Shown: positions 27,097 through 36,271 of the stretch, in pieces
Position numbering within the stretch: position 1 is the stretch's first letter
Layout: every line of letters starts with the position of its first letter
Origin: Pseudomonas sp. JM0905a
GTDB lineage: Bacteria > Pseudomonadota > Gammaproteobacteria > Pseudomonadales > Pseudomonadaceae
Direction of reading: 5' to 3'
DNA: 64,000 bases
Assembly (NCBI RefSeq): GCF_014700075.1
Contig: NZ_JACXBU010000002.1
Coordinates: 62,001-126,000, forward strand
Made by a program: the position numbers and the translations under genes
The notes under the pieces: model-generated
Database searches by the model: none
Seen by the model: the letters and a program-made list of their open reading frames with translations, nothing else
What the model was told of the DNA's origin: nothing

Positions 27097-27570
27097 TCAA
27101 TGCTCGTTCTCGCTCAGCAAGCGCATTTCCCTGCTATCGAACCGGAGCCAGGCACGGCTCTGCTCATCCAGCCTCAGGCGGTGAGCACCGGGAGTGTTAT
27201 AGCCGGCAAAGACCAAAAGTCCAGCCGCGCTATCACCCGCCAACGGGAACTCGCGAGCCTCCATGAATTGCCCCGGAACCAGCTCCAGGCTCCAGACGGA
27301 AAACTGCTTCTGGTAGTCGCGCCGGTATTGCTCGCGATCGGTGAACCACTGCCGCGCGGTGATGCCGGAAAGCACCTTGAGCAACTCGGGATCGCGCACG
27401 GCGATGAAGTCGACGGCGATGGGGGTGTCGTCGTTGGCGCGCTCGGCGACGTCCAGGGTCAGGTTGTCGAGTTGGACGCGCGGACCGAGCAGGTCGGAGC
27501 AGCCTCCCAGCAGGATCGCAGCGGCCAACAGAACGAATTTCGAGGTGGAAATGAAACGTCCCTGCTTCAT
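27097..27570 (-). CDS. tssJ: TssJ, T6SS outer-membrane lipoprotein
   Basis: 157-residue lipoprotein with a signal sequence and lipobox LLGGC (Cys about residue 24), then SDLLGPRVQLDNLTLDVAERANDD. A transthyretin-like beta fold is expected. It anchors the membrane complex to the outer membrane through TssM. It is the first gene of the minus-strand T6SS unit, divergent from tssB. No strong Shine-Dalgarno is seen ahead of the ATG at 27570. Confidence 0.9.
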   Translation of the reverse strand: MKQGRFISTSKFVLLAAAILLGGCSDLLGPRVQLDNLTLDVAERANDDTPIAVDFIAVRDPELLKVLSGITARQWFTDREQYRRDYQKQFSVWSLELVPGQFMEAREFPLAGDSAAGLLVFAGYNTPGAHRLRLDEQSRAWLRFDSREMRLLSENEH

Positions 27571-27628
27571 GGTGGTCTGATTCCAGTTTGCGTTTGCAAA
27601 TTTATAGACCTGTTCTAGCGTGTCTGAG

Positions 27629-27651
27629 TAGTTCGTCGGACTGACGAACTA
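27629..27651. promoter_or_regulatory. Perfect inverted repeat in the tssJ-tssB divergent promoter
   Basis: TAGTTCGTC-GGACT-GACGAACTA, arms of 9 bp perfectly matched, 58 bp from the tssJ start and 127 bp from tssB. Position and symmetry suit a dimeric repressor or activator acting on both T6SS transcripts. No matching regulator gene is in the window. Confidence 0.5.
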
Positions 27652-27739
27652 GAGGGATCGCCAAGGACAGGCTTGCGTGTAGTTCCCCCCCTGTCGCGTC
27701 GTGATCCAGCAAGGGAGTGCGATGACAGGACAAGTCCGA

Positions 27740-27762
27740 TGCATTGCGCTCGTGTCAATGCA
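27740..27762 (+). promoter_or_regulatory. Inverted repeat just upstream of the tssB ribosome-binding site
   Basis: TGCATTG-CGCTCGTGT-CAATGCA, 7-bp perfect arms, ending 2 bases before GGAG of tssB. In RNA it would form a hairpin next to the ribosome site and could affect tssB translation; as DNA it could also be an operator. Confidence 0.35.
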
Positions 27763-27777
27763 CCGGAGCCCACCAAC

Positions 27778-28326
27778 ATGGCCGAAAGCACGCAGCACAA
27801 ACTGGACCGGGTTCGCCCGCCCCGCGTACAGATCACCTACGACGTCGAAATCGGCGATGCCATCGAGAAGAAGGAGCTGCCGCTGGTCGTGGGCATTCTC
27901 GCCGACCTCTCCGGCAAACCTGAAAATCCCCTGCCTAAGCTCGCCGAGCGTCGATTCACCGAGATCGACCGCGACAACTTCAACCAGGTCCTCCACTCCA
28001 TCGCGCCGCGCGCCACCCTGCAGGTGGACAACACCATCACCGGCGACGGCAGCAAGCTGAATGTCGAGCTGCGCTTCAAGGACATGGACGATTTCGATCC
28101 GGTGAACATCGTCAAGCAGATCACTCCCTTGCGCCGCCTGTTCGAGGCGCGCCAGCGCCTGCGCGACCTGCTCACCAAGCTCGACGGCAACGACGACCTC
28201 GACAAGCTGCTGCAGGAAGTGGTGAGCAACACCGACGGCCTGCAGGAGATCAAGTCCGCCCGTCCCGAATCCGAAGCCGCCGCGCCCGAGGGCGAAGGCG
28301 AAGCACCGGCCGAACCCCAGGCCTGA
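27778..28326 (+). CDS. tssB: TssB, contractile sheath small subunit
   Basis: 182-residue sheath protein pairing with TssC. Typical segments are RVRPPRVQITYDVEIGD, ELPLVVGILADLSG and RFTEIDRDNFNQVL; the C-terminal ~20 residues are Glu/Ala/Pro-rich and probably disordered. The start is set at 27778 (MAESTQHK) with GGAG 9 bases before it; the longer frame adds no conserved sequence. First gene of the plus-strand structural operon; tssC follows after 31 bp. Confidence 0.93.
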   Translation: MAESTQHKLDRVRPPRVQITYDVEIGDAIEKKELPLVVGILADLSGKPENPLPKLAERRFTEIDRDNFNQVLHSIAPRATLQVDNTITGDGSKLNVELRFKDMDDFDPVNIVKQITPLRRLFEARQRLRDLLTKLDGNDDLDKLLQEVVSNTDGLQEIKSARPESEAAAPEGEGEAPAEPQA

Positions 28327-28357
28327 TCCGCAGCCCGACTTCCCGGAGGAATAGCCC

Positions 28358-29836
28358 ATGGCAACAGAAGCCGGTGCCAACAGCGAGAGCACCACTCAAA
28401 CCCTGACCCTGCTCGACCGCATCATCGCCGAGGGCCGCATGGCCCATGACGACAGCCAGCAGGATTACGCCCGCGACATGCTCGCGGAGTTCGCCACCCA
28501 GGTCCTCGACGAAGGCATGGCCATCGACAAGGACACTGTGGCCATGATCAACGACCGTATCAGCCAGATCGACGAGCTCATCAGCGCCCAGCTCAACGAA
28601 GTGCTGCACCACCCCGAGCTGCAGAAGCTGGAAGCCTCCTGGCGCGGCCTGCACCTGCTGGTGCAGAACACCGAGACCAGCACCCGCCTGAAACTGCGCC
28701 TGCTCAACGTCACCCAGAAGGAACTGCAGACCGACCTGGAGAAGGCTGTCGAGTTCGACCAGAGCGCGCTGTTCAAGAAGATCTACGAAGAGGAATACGG
28801 CACCTTCGGCGGCCATCCCTTCAGCCTGCTGGTGGGCGACTACAGCTTCGGCCGCCATCCCCAGGACGTGGCCCTGCTGGAGAAACTCTCCAACGTCGCC
28901 GCTGCGGCCCACGCGCCCTTCATCGCCGCGGCCAACCCGAAGCTGTTCGACATGAACGCCTTCACCGAGCTGGCCGTGCCCCGTGACCTGGCGAAGGTCT
29001 TCGAGAGCCAGGAGCTGATCAAGTGGCGCAGTTTCCGCGAGAGCGAAGACTCGCGCTACGTCTCCCTGGTACTGCCGCACTTCCTCCTGCGCCTGCCCTA
29101 CGGCCCGGACACCCTGCCGGTGGACGGCATGAACTACGTCGAGGACGTCAACGGCACCGACCACTCCAAGTACCTCTGGGGCAACGCCGCCTGGGCGCTG
29201 GCCCAGCGCATCACCGAGGCCTTCGCCAAGTACGGCTGGTGCGCGGCGATCCGTGGCGCCGAAGGCGGTGGCGCGGTGGAAGGCCTGCCGGCCCACACCT
29301 TCCGCACCAGCTCCGGCGACCTGTCGCTGAAGTGCCCGACCGAGGTGGCCATTACCGACCGCCGCGAGAAGGAGCTCAACGACCTCGGCTTCATCGCCCT
29401 GTGCCACAAGAAGAACAGCGATCTCGCGGTGTTCTTCGGCGGCCAGACCACCAACAAGGCCAAGCTCTACAACACCAACGAAGCCAACGCCAACGCGCGC
29501 ATCTCGGCCATGCTGCCCTACGTGCTCGCCGCCTCGCGCTTCGCCCACTACCTGAAGGTGATCATGCGCGACAAGGTGGGCAGCTTCATGACCCGCGACA
29601 ACGTGCAGACCTACCTGAATAACTGGATCGCCGACTACGTGCTGATCAACGACAACGCGCCGCAGGAAATCAAGGCCCAGTACCCGCTGCGCGAGGCGCG
29701 GGTGGATGTCTCGGAAGTGGCCGGCAAGCCGGGGGCGTACCGGGCGACCGTGTTCCTCCGCCCGCACTTCCAGCTGGAGGAACTGACCGCCTCGATCCGC
29801 CTGGTGGCCAGCCTGCCACCGCCGGTAGCGGCCTGA
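28358..29836 (+). CDS. tssC: TssC, contractile sheath large subunit
   Basis: 492-residue main sheath protein. Family blocks include LQKLEASWRGLHLLV, GGHPFSLLVGDYSFGRHPQDVALL, AAANPKLF and a C-terminal APQEIKAQYPLREARVDV with a PGAYRATVFLRPHFQLEEL end. It has AGGAGGA-like spacing upstream (GGAGGAATAGCCC). A GC-rich hairpin follows before hcp. Confidence 0.95.
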   Translation: MATEAGANSESTTQTLTLLDRIIAEGRMAHDDSQQDYARDMLAEFATQVLDEGMAIDKDTVAMINDRISQIDELISAQLNEVLHHPELQKLEASWRGLHLLVQNTETSTRLKLRLLNVTQKELQTDLEKAVEFDQSALFKKIYEEEYGTFGGHPFSLLVGDYSFGRHPQDVALLEKLSNVAAAAHAPFIAAANPKLFDMNAFTELAVPRDLAKVFESQELIKWRSFRESEDSRYVSLVLPHFLLRLPYGPDTLPVDGMNYVEDVNGTDHSKYLWGNAAWALAQRITEAFAKYGWCAAIRGAEGGGAVEGLPAHTFRTSSGDLSLKCPTEVAITDRREKELNDLGFIALCHKKNSDLAVFFGGQTTNKAKLYNTNEANANARISAMLPYVLAASRFAHYLKVIMRDKVGSFMTRDNVQTYLNNWIADYVLINDNAPQEIKAQYPLREARVDVSEVAGKPGAYRATVFLRPHFQLEELTASIRLVASLPPPVAA

Positions 29837-29842
29837 CCCGAG

Positions 29843-29869
29843 CCGCCCGCCGGCAGCCCCGGCGGGCGG
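29843..29869 (+). terminator. Stem-loop between tssC and hcp
   Basis: 11-bp perfect stem CCGCCCGCCGG / CCGGCGGGCGG with a 5-base loop and no T-tract. It is more likely an RNA-stabilising or partial-attenuation hairpin that sets different levels of tssBC and hcp than a full terminator. Confidence 0.5.
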
Positions 29870-29915
29870 GCACCAAGCTCTTCTCCAGACATTCCAGATT
29901 CAGGAGTTCCATTCG

Positions 29916-30413
29916 ATGGATGCGATCATTCTCGACCTCGGCGACGACATCAAAGGCGACAGCCTGCTCGAAGGCTTCACCGACAAGATCGAACTGATGT
30001 CCTACAGCCACAACGTGGCCATGCAGGTCACCAACGACGTCAGCAACTCGGAGCGCACCTCCGGCCGCCCGCACATCGGTGAGTTCACCGTCACCAAGTT
30101 CATCGACACCTCCACCCCGTCGCTGAACGAATATTGCTGCGCCGGCAAGCCCATCACCACGGCGAAGGTCACCATCGGCCGCAACGCTGCCGAGGGCGAC
30201 GGCAAGATCCTGCCCTTCATCGTCTACACCCTGGACAACGTGGTGCTGTCCAACGTCAGCGTCAGCGGTGGCGCCGGCGGCAAGCCGGTGGAAACCCTGT
30301 CGATGAACTTCACCAAGATCAAATGGGAGCTCACCGCGCAGAAGGACGATGGCACCAAGGAAGGCACCGCAGCGTCCACCTGGGACCTGGCCTCCAACAA
30401 GGTGGTCAAGTAA
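29916..30413 (+). CDS. hcp: Hcp (TssD), T6SS inner tube protein
   Basis: 165-residue secreted hexameric ring protein that forms the inner tube and can carry small effectors. Matches the Hcp fold: MDAIILDLGDDIKGDSLLEGF, TSGRPHIGEFTVTKFID, and VETLSMNFTKIKWELTAQ. The start has CAGGAG upstream. It is encoded between the sheath and baseplate genes as in the H3-type cluster. tssE starts 15 bp downstream. Confidence 0.95.
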   Translation: MDAIILDLGDDIKGDSLLEGFTDKIELMSYSHNVAMQVTNDVSNSERTSGRPHIGEFTVTKFIDTSTPSLNEYCCAGKPITTAKVTIGRNAAEGDGKILPFIVYTLDNVVLSNVSVSGGAGGKPVETLSMNFTKIKWELTAQKDDGTKEGTAASTWDLASNKVVK

Positions 30414-30428
30414 GCGCGGCGCCCGGCC

Positions 30429-30869
30429 ATGTCGGATGCCGGCCTGCTTGCGCCGCTGTTCGAGCGCCTCGCCGCCCAGGCGGACGAGGCGCCGGCCTTC
30501 GACCGCGAGTCCCTCGCGGAGTCCGTCCGCCTCGAGCTGGTGCGGCTGCTCAACACCCGCCGCGCCACGACCAGGAGCGGCCGCCCGCTGACCATCCTCG
30601 ACTACGGCATCGGCGACTGGAGCGCCCTCCAGGCGCACCGCGGCGATGACCGGCGCCAGCTGGTGCGGGACATCCGCGCCGCCGTGCAGCACTTCGAACC
30701 CCGCCTGCAACTGACCTCGGTGGAAGCCGATCCGGCGCCCGGCCAGCCCCAGCGGCTGCGCATCCGCCTTGGCGGCAGCCTGCGCAGCGGCCAGCGCACC
30801 TGGCCGGCGGTGTTCATCATCGACAACGACGACGAGGGCCTCGAGGTGCGCCATGAGCGACTCGATTGA
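30429..30869 (+). CDS. tssE: TssE, baseplate gp25-like protein
   Basis: 146-residue gp25-like baseplate wedge protein. Family features are LNTRRATTRSG, LTILDYGIGDWSAL and the terminal strand RTWPAVFIIDNDDEGLEV. It starts 15 bp after hcp, and its 3' end overlaps the start of tssF by 17 bp. Confidence 0.9.
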   Translation: MSDAGLLAPLFERLAAQADEAPAFDRESLAESVRLELVRLLNTRRATTRSGRPLTILDYGIGDWSALQAHRGDDRRQLVRDIRAAVQHFEPRLQLTSVEADPAPGQPQRLRIRLGGSLRSGQRTWPAVFIIDNDDEGLEVRHERLD

Positions 30870-32652
30870 CCCGGAACTGCTGGACTACTACCAGCGCGAA
30901 CTCACCTGGCTGCGCCATGCCGGCGCCAGCTTCGCCGCCCGCTACCCCAAGGTCGCCCGGCGCCTGGAACTGGCCCCCGGCGAATGCCCTGACCCCCACG
31001 TGGAGCGCCTGCTCGAAGGCTTCTCCCTGCTGACCGCTCGCCTGCAACGCCGTCTCGACGACGACTACGCCGAGTTCAGCGACGCCCTGCTGGAGCAGCT
31101 CTACCCGCTGGCCCTGCGGCCAATCCCCTCCTGCGCCATCATCCAGTTCGAGCCGGACCCGACCCAGGGCAGCCTGGCCGAGGGCTACCGGATGCCGCGC
31201 GATACGCCGCTGTTCGTCACCACCAGCCAGGGCGCCAGCGTGCACTTGCGCACCACGGCCGAGGCGGTGCTGTGGCCCATACGTATCGGCGGCGCCACCC
31301 TGCTGGACGGCGACGAGGCGGTGGCGCTGACCGGGCGGCCCGATGCCCGCGCGGCCCTGCGCCTGGAATTGCACTGCCTGGGCGAGTTCGACTGGGCGCA
31401 ATTGCCCGTCCGCCAGCTGCGCCTGCACCTGGCGGCATCACCGGTAACCAATGCCGCGCTGTTCGATCTGCTCGGCGCGCACAGCCTCGGCATTCACTGC
31501 GGCGTGCCCGGCCAGCCACCGCTGCCCTGCCCCGGAGAACCGCAGCTGGTGGGCTTTGCCGACGACCAGGCGCTGCTTCCCGAGGAAGATGGCCAGCATC
31601 CTGGCCTACGGCTCCTGGCCGAGTACTTCACCTTTCCCGACAAGTTCGCCTTCTTCGATATCCCGATCCAGCCACCAGCATCGGGCGGTCGCGACTGCAC
31701 GCTGGTGATCGCCTTCGACCGCGCCCCGGCCGGCCGCCCGCACCTGCAGGCCGATGACCTGCGTCTGGGATGCGCGCCCGTCATCAATCTGTTCCCGCGC
31801 ACCTCCGAACCCCTGCGCCCGGACGGCACGCGCAGCGAGTACCGCCTGGTGGCCGACGCCCACCGTGAAAGCAGCGTGGAGATTTACAGCATTCGCTCCG
31901 TGCGCGCCGCCTCACCGCGCGGCGTGAGCCCCGTGCCGGCCTACTACGGCCATGCCCACGGCGCCAGTGCTGCGGGTGCCGGACTCTACTGGCACGCCCG
32001 CCGGGTGCAGGGCATGAGCCCGAACCGCCGTGGCACCGACATGCTGCTGAGCCTGGTGGACACCGGCTTCGACCCGCTGCTGGACGCCCCCGAATACAGC
32101 CTGACCGCCGAGCTGCTGTGCACCAATCGGCACCTGGCGGAGAACCTGCAGGCCGGCACCCGCCTCGGCTTCGAGCGCCCCGGCCCTGTCGCCCGCGCCA
32201 CCCTGCGCAATCCGCCCAGCCCGCAGAGCCTGCCGCGCCTGACCGGCGAATCGCGCTGGCGCATGGTTTCGCAACTGACCCTCAACCACCTGTCCCTGGT
32301 GGAAGGCCCGCAGGCGCTGGACGCCCTGCGCGAAATGCTCAACCTGCATAACCTGCGCGACGAAGGCAGCGCCCGCCGGCAGATCGACGGCATCGCCCGG
32401 CTCATCTGCGAGCGGGTGGTGGCGCGGGTCGGCGACGACGCCTGGCGTGGCTGGCGCAATGGCCTCGAAGTGCGGCTCAGCCTCGACCCGCAGCATTTCG
32501 CCGGCGCCAGCTCCGTGCTGTTTTCCGCCGTGCTGGCGCAGTTCTTTTCCCTTTACGCGACCGCCAACCGCTTCGTGCGAACCGTGCTGGTCGATGGCGA
32601 CAAGGAGGTCCGGACGTGGCAACCCCAGGCCGGCATGCCCCTCTCCCTCTGA
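30853..32652 (+). CDS. tssF: TssF, baseplate protein
   Basis: 599-residue baseplate component that complexes with TssG and TssK. The N-terminus, DPELLDYYQRELTWLRHAGASFA, and ARRLELAPGECPDPHVERLLEGF are strongly characteristic. The start is set at 30853 inside the last codons of tssE; the longer frame from 30769 begins in an unrelated overlap and lacks this match. It overlaps tssG by 37 bp. Confidence 0.93.
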   Translation: MSDSIDPELLDYYQRELTWLRHAGASFAARYPKVARRLELAPGECPDPHVERLLEGFSLLTARLQRRLDDDYAEFSDALLEQLYPLALRPIPSCAIIQFEPDPTQGSLAEGYRMPRDTPLFVTTSQGASVHLRTTAEAVLWPIRIGGATLLDGDEAVALTGRPDARAALRLELHCLGEFDWAQLPVRQLRLHLAASPVTNAALFDLLGAHSLGIHCGVPGQPPLPCPGEPQLVGFADDQALLPEEDGQHPGLRLLAEYFTFPDKFAFFDIPIQPPASGGRDCTLVIAFDRAPAGRPHLQADDLRLGCAPVINLFPRTSEPLRPDGTRSEYRLVADAHRESSVEIYSIRSVRAASPRGVSPVPAYYGHAHGASAAGAGLYWHARRVQGMSPNRRGTDMLLSLVDTGFDPLLDAPEYSLTAELLCTNRHLAENLQAGTRLGFERPGPVARATLRNPPSPQSLPRLTGESRWRMVSQLTLNHLSLVEGPQALDALREMLNLHNLRDEGSARRQIDGIARLICERVVARVGDDAWRGWRNGLEVRLSLDPQHFAGASSVLFSAVLAQFFSLYATANRFVRTVLVDGDKEVRTWQPQAGMPLSL

Positions 32653-33632
32653 GCCAACGCCTGCGCGACGAGCCGCAGGCCTTCGAGTTCCTGCAGGCAC
32701 TCCTGCTGCTGGAGCGCGAACGGCCGGACGCCGACTCACTCGGCCGCAGCAGCGCCCCCCAGAGTGAAGCACTGCGTCTGCGCGGCCCGCTCACGCCCAC
32801 CTTCGCCGCCAGCCAGGTGGAGCGCCTGGAGGAAGTGGCCGGCCAGCCGCCCGTCCTGACCACGCCGGTGTTCGGTCTTGGCGGCCCCGACGGCCCCCTG
32901 CCCTACGCGTACCAGGAATGGTTGCAGCAACAGGCGAAGCAGAAGGATCACGCCCCAGCGGAATTCCTCGACCTGTTCCAGCACCGCCTGCTCAGCCTGC
33001 TCTACCGGGTGCTGGGCAAGCATCGCCTGGCCCTGGGCTTCCGCGCTCCCGAGAACTCGCCGGCCCACGACCAGTTGCTGGCCCTCTGCGGCCTGCTGCC
33101 CGATGCCCTCCAGCACCGCCTGGCCCTGCCCGATGCTGCGGTGACCGCGCGCACCGCGCTGTTCGCCGGTGGCCGGCGCTCCCTCGCCGGCTTCGCCGCG
33201 CTGGTGCGCCACCAGTTCAACGTCGCCGTGCGCTACGAGGCGTACCAGGGTGGCTGGCGCGAAATCCCACCGGCCAGCCGCAGCCTCCTGCAACGCAAGG
33301 GCCGCAACCTGGGGCTGGGCCGCGATGCCATCGCCGGCACCCGCGTGTGGGACGAGCATGCTGGCATCCGCCTGACCGTCGGCCCCCTGAGCAACGCACG
33401 CGCGCGGGACTTTCTCCCCGGCGGCAACGAGCACGTGCGGCTCGCCAGTCTCGCCGCGCTCTACTTCGGCCCGGACCTGGACTGCGCCCTGCGCCTGCTG
33501 GTCCGCCCCGGCTCCCCGCTGTGCCTGGACCGTACCCAACCGCCGCGCCTGCGCTGGAGCGGCGGGCTGCAATTGCGCGGCGAAGCCCTGCAACAGATCG
33601 ACACTCGCTTGCGCCAGACGGAGGTGGCCTGA
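32616..33632 (+). CDS. tssG: TssG, baseplate protein (GTG start)
   Basis: 338-residue baseplate protein. FEFLQALLLLERERPDA, LRLRGPLTPTFAASQVERLEE and TTPVFGLGGPDGPLPYAYQEWL are the usual TssG blocks. The start is the GTG at 32616 with AGGAGGT a few bases upstream, inside the end of tssF. It ends 2 bp before clpV. Confidence 0.92.
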   Translation: MATPGRHAPLPLSQRLRDEPQAFEFLQALLLLERERPDADSLGRSSAPQSEALRLRGPLTPTFAASQVERLEEVAGQPPVLTTPVFGLGGPDGPLPYAYQEWLQQQAKQKDHAPAEFLDLFQHRLLSLLYRVLGKHRLALGFRAPENSPAHDQLLALCGLLPDALQHRLALPDAAVTARTALFAGGRRSLAGFAALVRHQFNVAVRYEAYQGGWREIPPASRSLLQRKGRNLGLGRDAIAGTRVWDEHAGIRLTVGPLSNARARDFLPGGNEHVRLASLAALYFGPDLDCALRLLVRPGSPLCLDRTQPPRLRWSGGLQLRGEALQQIDTRLRQTEVA

Positions 33633-33634
33633 CC

Positions 33635-36181
33635 ATGGAACTCGGCAGCCTGATCGGACGCCTCAACGCACAAAGCCGCCGCGCCCTGGAACGGGCCGCG
33701 CAGCGCTGCCTGCAACGCACCCACCATTACGTGGAAATCGAGCACCTGCTGCTGGAGCTGATGGACATCGAGGGCGGCGACCTGGCCTACCTGCTGCCGC
33801 GCTTCGGCCTGGAACGCGATGCGGTGGCAACGGAAATCAACCAGGCGCTGGAGCTGTTCAAGGCCGGCAACACCCGCACCCCGGCGCTCTCGGCGCAGAC
33901 CGTGGGCCTACTGGAAGATGCCGTGGTGCAGGCCAGCGTGCTAGGCCAGCAGAGCATCCGCTCCGGCCTGCTGCTGCTCGCCCTGCTCGATCGCGACGAA
34001 CGCCGTACGCTGCTGCTCAATAGCGCCTCTTCGTTGCTGCGCATTCCCCGCGAGGCGCTACGCCAGAACCTGCAGGACTGGACCCAGGCCTCCCGCGAGC
34101 AGACCGCCTCGCCCCAGGCCAGCAAGGGCAAGCCCGCCTCGGCCGGTGCCCAGGACTCCATCCTCGACCAATACACCCAGGACCTCACCGCCGATGCCCA
34201 CGCCGGGCGCATCGACCCCATCGTCGGGCGAGACAGCGAAATCCGCCAAAGCATCGACATCCTCCTGCGCCGCCGGCAGAACAACCCGATCCTCGTCGGC
34301 GCTCCCGGCGTGGGCAAGACAGCCGTGGTCGAAGGGCTGGCCCTGCGCATCGCAGCCGGGGACGTGCCGCCGCCCCTGCAGGACGTCAGCCTGCGAGTGC
34401 TCGACCTCGGTCTGTTGCAGGCTGGCGCCGGGGTCAAGGGCGAGTTCGAGCAGCGTCTCAAGGGCGTGATCGACGGCGTCCGCAATGCCGAGAAGCCGAT
34501 CATCCTGTTCATCGACGAAGCCCATACGCTGATCGGCGCCGGCGCCGCCGAAGGCCAGAGCGACGCCGCCAACCTGCTCAAGCCGGCCCTGGCCCGTGGC
34601 GAACTGCGCACCCTGGCCGCCACCACCTGGCTGGAATACAAGAAGTATTTCGAGAAGGACCCGGCGCTCGCCCGGCGCTTCCAACTGGTGCAGGTGGAAG
34701 AGCCGGACGAATCCACGGCGGTCGAGATGCTGCGCGGGGTCGCCGCCAAGCTGGAACAGCACCACGGCGTGCAGGTGCTGGACGCCGCGATCCATGACGC
34801 GGTGAAGCTGTCCCACCGTTACATCTCCGGCCGGCAATTGCCGGACAAGGCCATCAGCGTGCTGGACACCGCCTGCGCCCGCGTCGCCCTGGGCCAGCAC
34901 GACGTGCCGCCGCCGCTGGAAAGCCTGCGCCACCGTGAACAGGCCCTGGAAGAAGAGCTGCAACGCCTGCGCCGCGAACAGGCCACCGGCCTCGACCACC
35001 GCGAACGCATCACCGCCCTGGAAACCGAATCCCGCAGCAATGTCGTCGCCATCCGCGAGCTGGAAATCCGCTGGGGCGAGGAACGGGAAGCGGTGCGCGA
35101 ACTGCTGGAAGCCCGCCGCGAACTGCTGGCCCTTTCCGACAGCGTCGACGCCAGCAAACCCAACGAAGAACTGGACGACCGCATCGACCACCTGGCCGCC
35201 GAACTGGCGCGCCTGGAAGCTGGCCTGGACGCCATCCGCCAGGACGACCCGCTGGTACCCGAGCAGGTGGACTCCAAGACCGTGGCGGCGGTGATCGCCG
35301 GCTGGACCGGCATCCCCATCGGCAAGATGCTCGCCGACGAAGCCCACGCCGTGCGCACCCTCGGCCAGCGCATGGGCCAGCGGGTCATGGGGCAGAACGC
35401 CGCGCTCGGCACCATCGCCCAGCGCATCCAGGCCTACCGCGCCGGCCTCACCGACCCGGCCAAACCCGTCGGCGTATTCCTGCTGGTGGGCCCCACCGGC
35501 GTCGGCAAGACCGAAACCGCCTACGCCCTGGCCGACGCCCTCTACGGCGGCGAGCGCAACCTCATCAGCATCAACCTTTCCGAGTACCAGGAAGCCCACA
35601 CCGTCAGCCAGCTCAAGGGCGCTCCGCCCGGCTACGTCGGCTACGGCTCGGGCGGCGTGCTCACCGAAGCCGTACGCCGCCGCCCCTACTCCGTGGTGCT
35701 GCTGGATGAAATCGAAAAGGCCCACCCCGATGTGCTGGAAGCCTTCTACAACGTCTTCGACAAGGGCGTGATGGAAGACGGCACCGGCCTGGTGGTGGAC
35801 TTCAAGAACACCGTGATGCTCGCCACCAGCAACGTCGGCGCCGAACTGGTGTTGGACACCGCGCCCGACCAGCTCGGCAGCGACACCTTCAACGAACGCC
35901 TGCGCAAGGTCCTGCTGCAAGCCTTCCGCCCCGCCTTCCTCGCCCGCATGACCGTGGTCCCCTACCGCCCGCTGGACGAAGCGACGCTGGAAGGCATCGT
36001 CATCGCCAAGCTGGAAAAACTCCAGGGCCGCTACAAGGCCGCCACCGGCAAACACTTCGACTTCGACCCGGCCATCGTCAAGGCGGTATTGGCCAAATGC
36101 AGTACGGCGGGGGCGCGGGATATCGAGAATGTGCTGATGGCGCAGGTGACGGGGAAGTTGGCGGAGTGGGTGTTGGAGTGA
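33635..36181 (+). CDS. clpV: ClpV (TssH), T6SS sheath-recycling AAA+ ATPase
   Basis: 848-residue ATPase that disassembles contracted sheath. It has an N-domain at ~1-150, Walker A1 GAPGVGKT (222-229) with Walker B FIDEAH, then a coiled-coil middle domain of about 100 residues. Walker A2 GPTGVGKT (619-626) with LLDEIEKAHPDV follows. The start is set at 33635, right after the tssG stop; the long upstream open frame is the shadow of tssG. The last codons show a local change in composition toward the AT-rich cargo genes. Confidence 0.95.
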   Translation: MELGSLIGRLNAQSRRALERAAQRCLQRTHHYVEIEHLLLELMDIEGGDLAYLLPRFGLERDAVATEINQALELFKAGNTRTPALSAQTVGLLEDAVVQASVLGQQSIRSGLLLLALLDRDERRTLLLNSASSLLRIPREALRQNLQDWTQASREQTASPQASKGKPASAGAQDSILDQYTQDLTADAHAGRIDPIVGRDSEIRQSIDILLRRRQNNPILVGAPGVGKTAVVEGLALRIAAGDVPPPLQDVSLRVLDLGLLQAGAGVKGEFEQRLKGVIDGVRNAEKPIILFIDEAHTLIGAGAAEGQSDAANLLKPALARGELRTLAATTWLEYKKYFEKDPALARRFQLVQVEEPDESTAVEMLRGVAAKLEQHHGVQVLDAAIHDAVKLSHRYISGRQLPDKAISVLDTACARVALGQHDVPPPLESLRHREQALEEELQRLRREQATGLDHRERITALETESRSNVVAIRELEIRWGEEREAVRELLEARRELLALSDSVDASKPNEELDDRIDHLAAELARLEAGLDAIRQDDPLVPEQVDSKTVAAVIAGWTGIPIGKMLADEAHAVRTLGQRMGQRVMGQNAALGTIAQRIQAYRAGLTDPAKPVGVFLLVGPTGVGKTETAYALADALYGGERNLISINLSEYQEAHTVSQLKGAPPGYVGYGSGGVLTEAVRRRPYSVVLLDEIEKAHPDVLEAFYNVFDKGVMEDGTGLVVDFKNTVMLATSNVGAELVLDTAPDQLGSDTFNERLRKVLLQAFRPAFLARMTVVPYRPLDEATLEGIVIAKLEKLQGRYKAATGKHFDFDPAIVKAVLAKCSTAGARDIENVLMAQVTGKLAEWVLE

Positions 36182-36271
36182 GTACAAGCCCCGATCCGCA
36201 ACGAGAAATATGCCTGATCGAAAACATCAGAATTCTATCTGATGCAACCTGGAACCAAGCGGCAACTCAAA

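Noticed and set aside
33635-36181. ClpV as the housekeeping ClpB chaperone
   Set aside because: Its place after tssG and a ClpV-type N-domain (NAQSRRALERAAQRCLQRTHHYVEIEHLL) favour the T6SS ATPase.
34058-36187. 709-residue minus-strand frame opposite clpV
   Set aside because: Shadow of clpV; the AAA+ motifs are all on the plus strand and the antisense protein has no recognisable domain.
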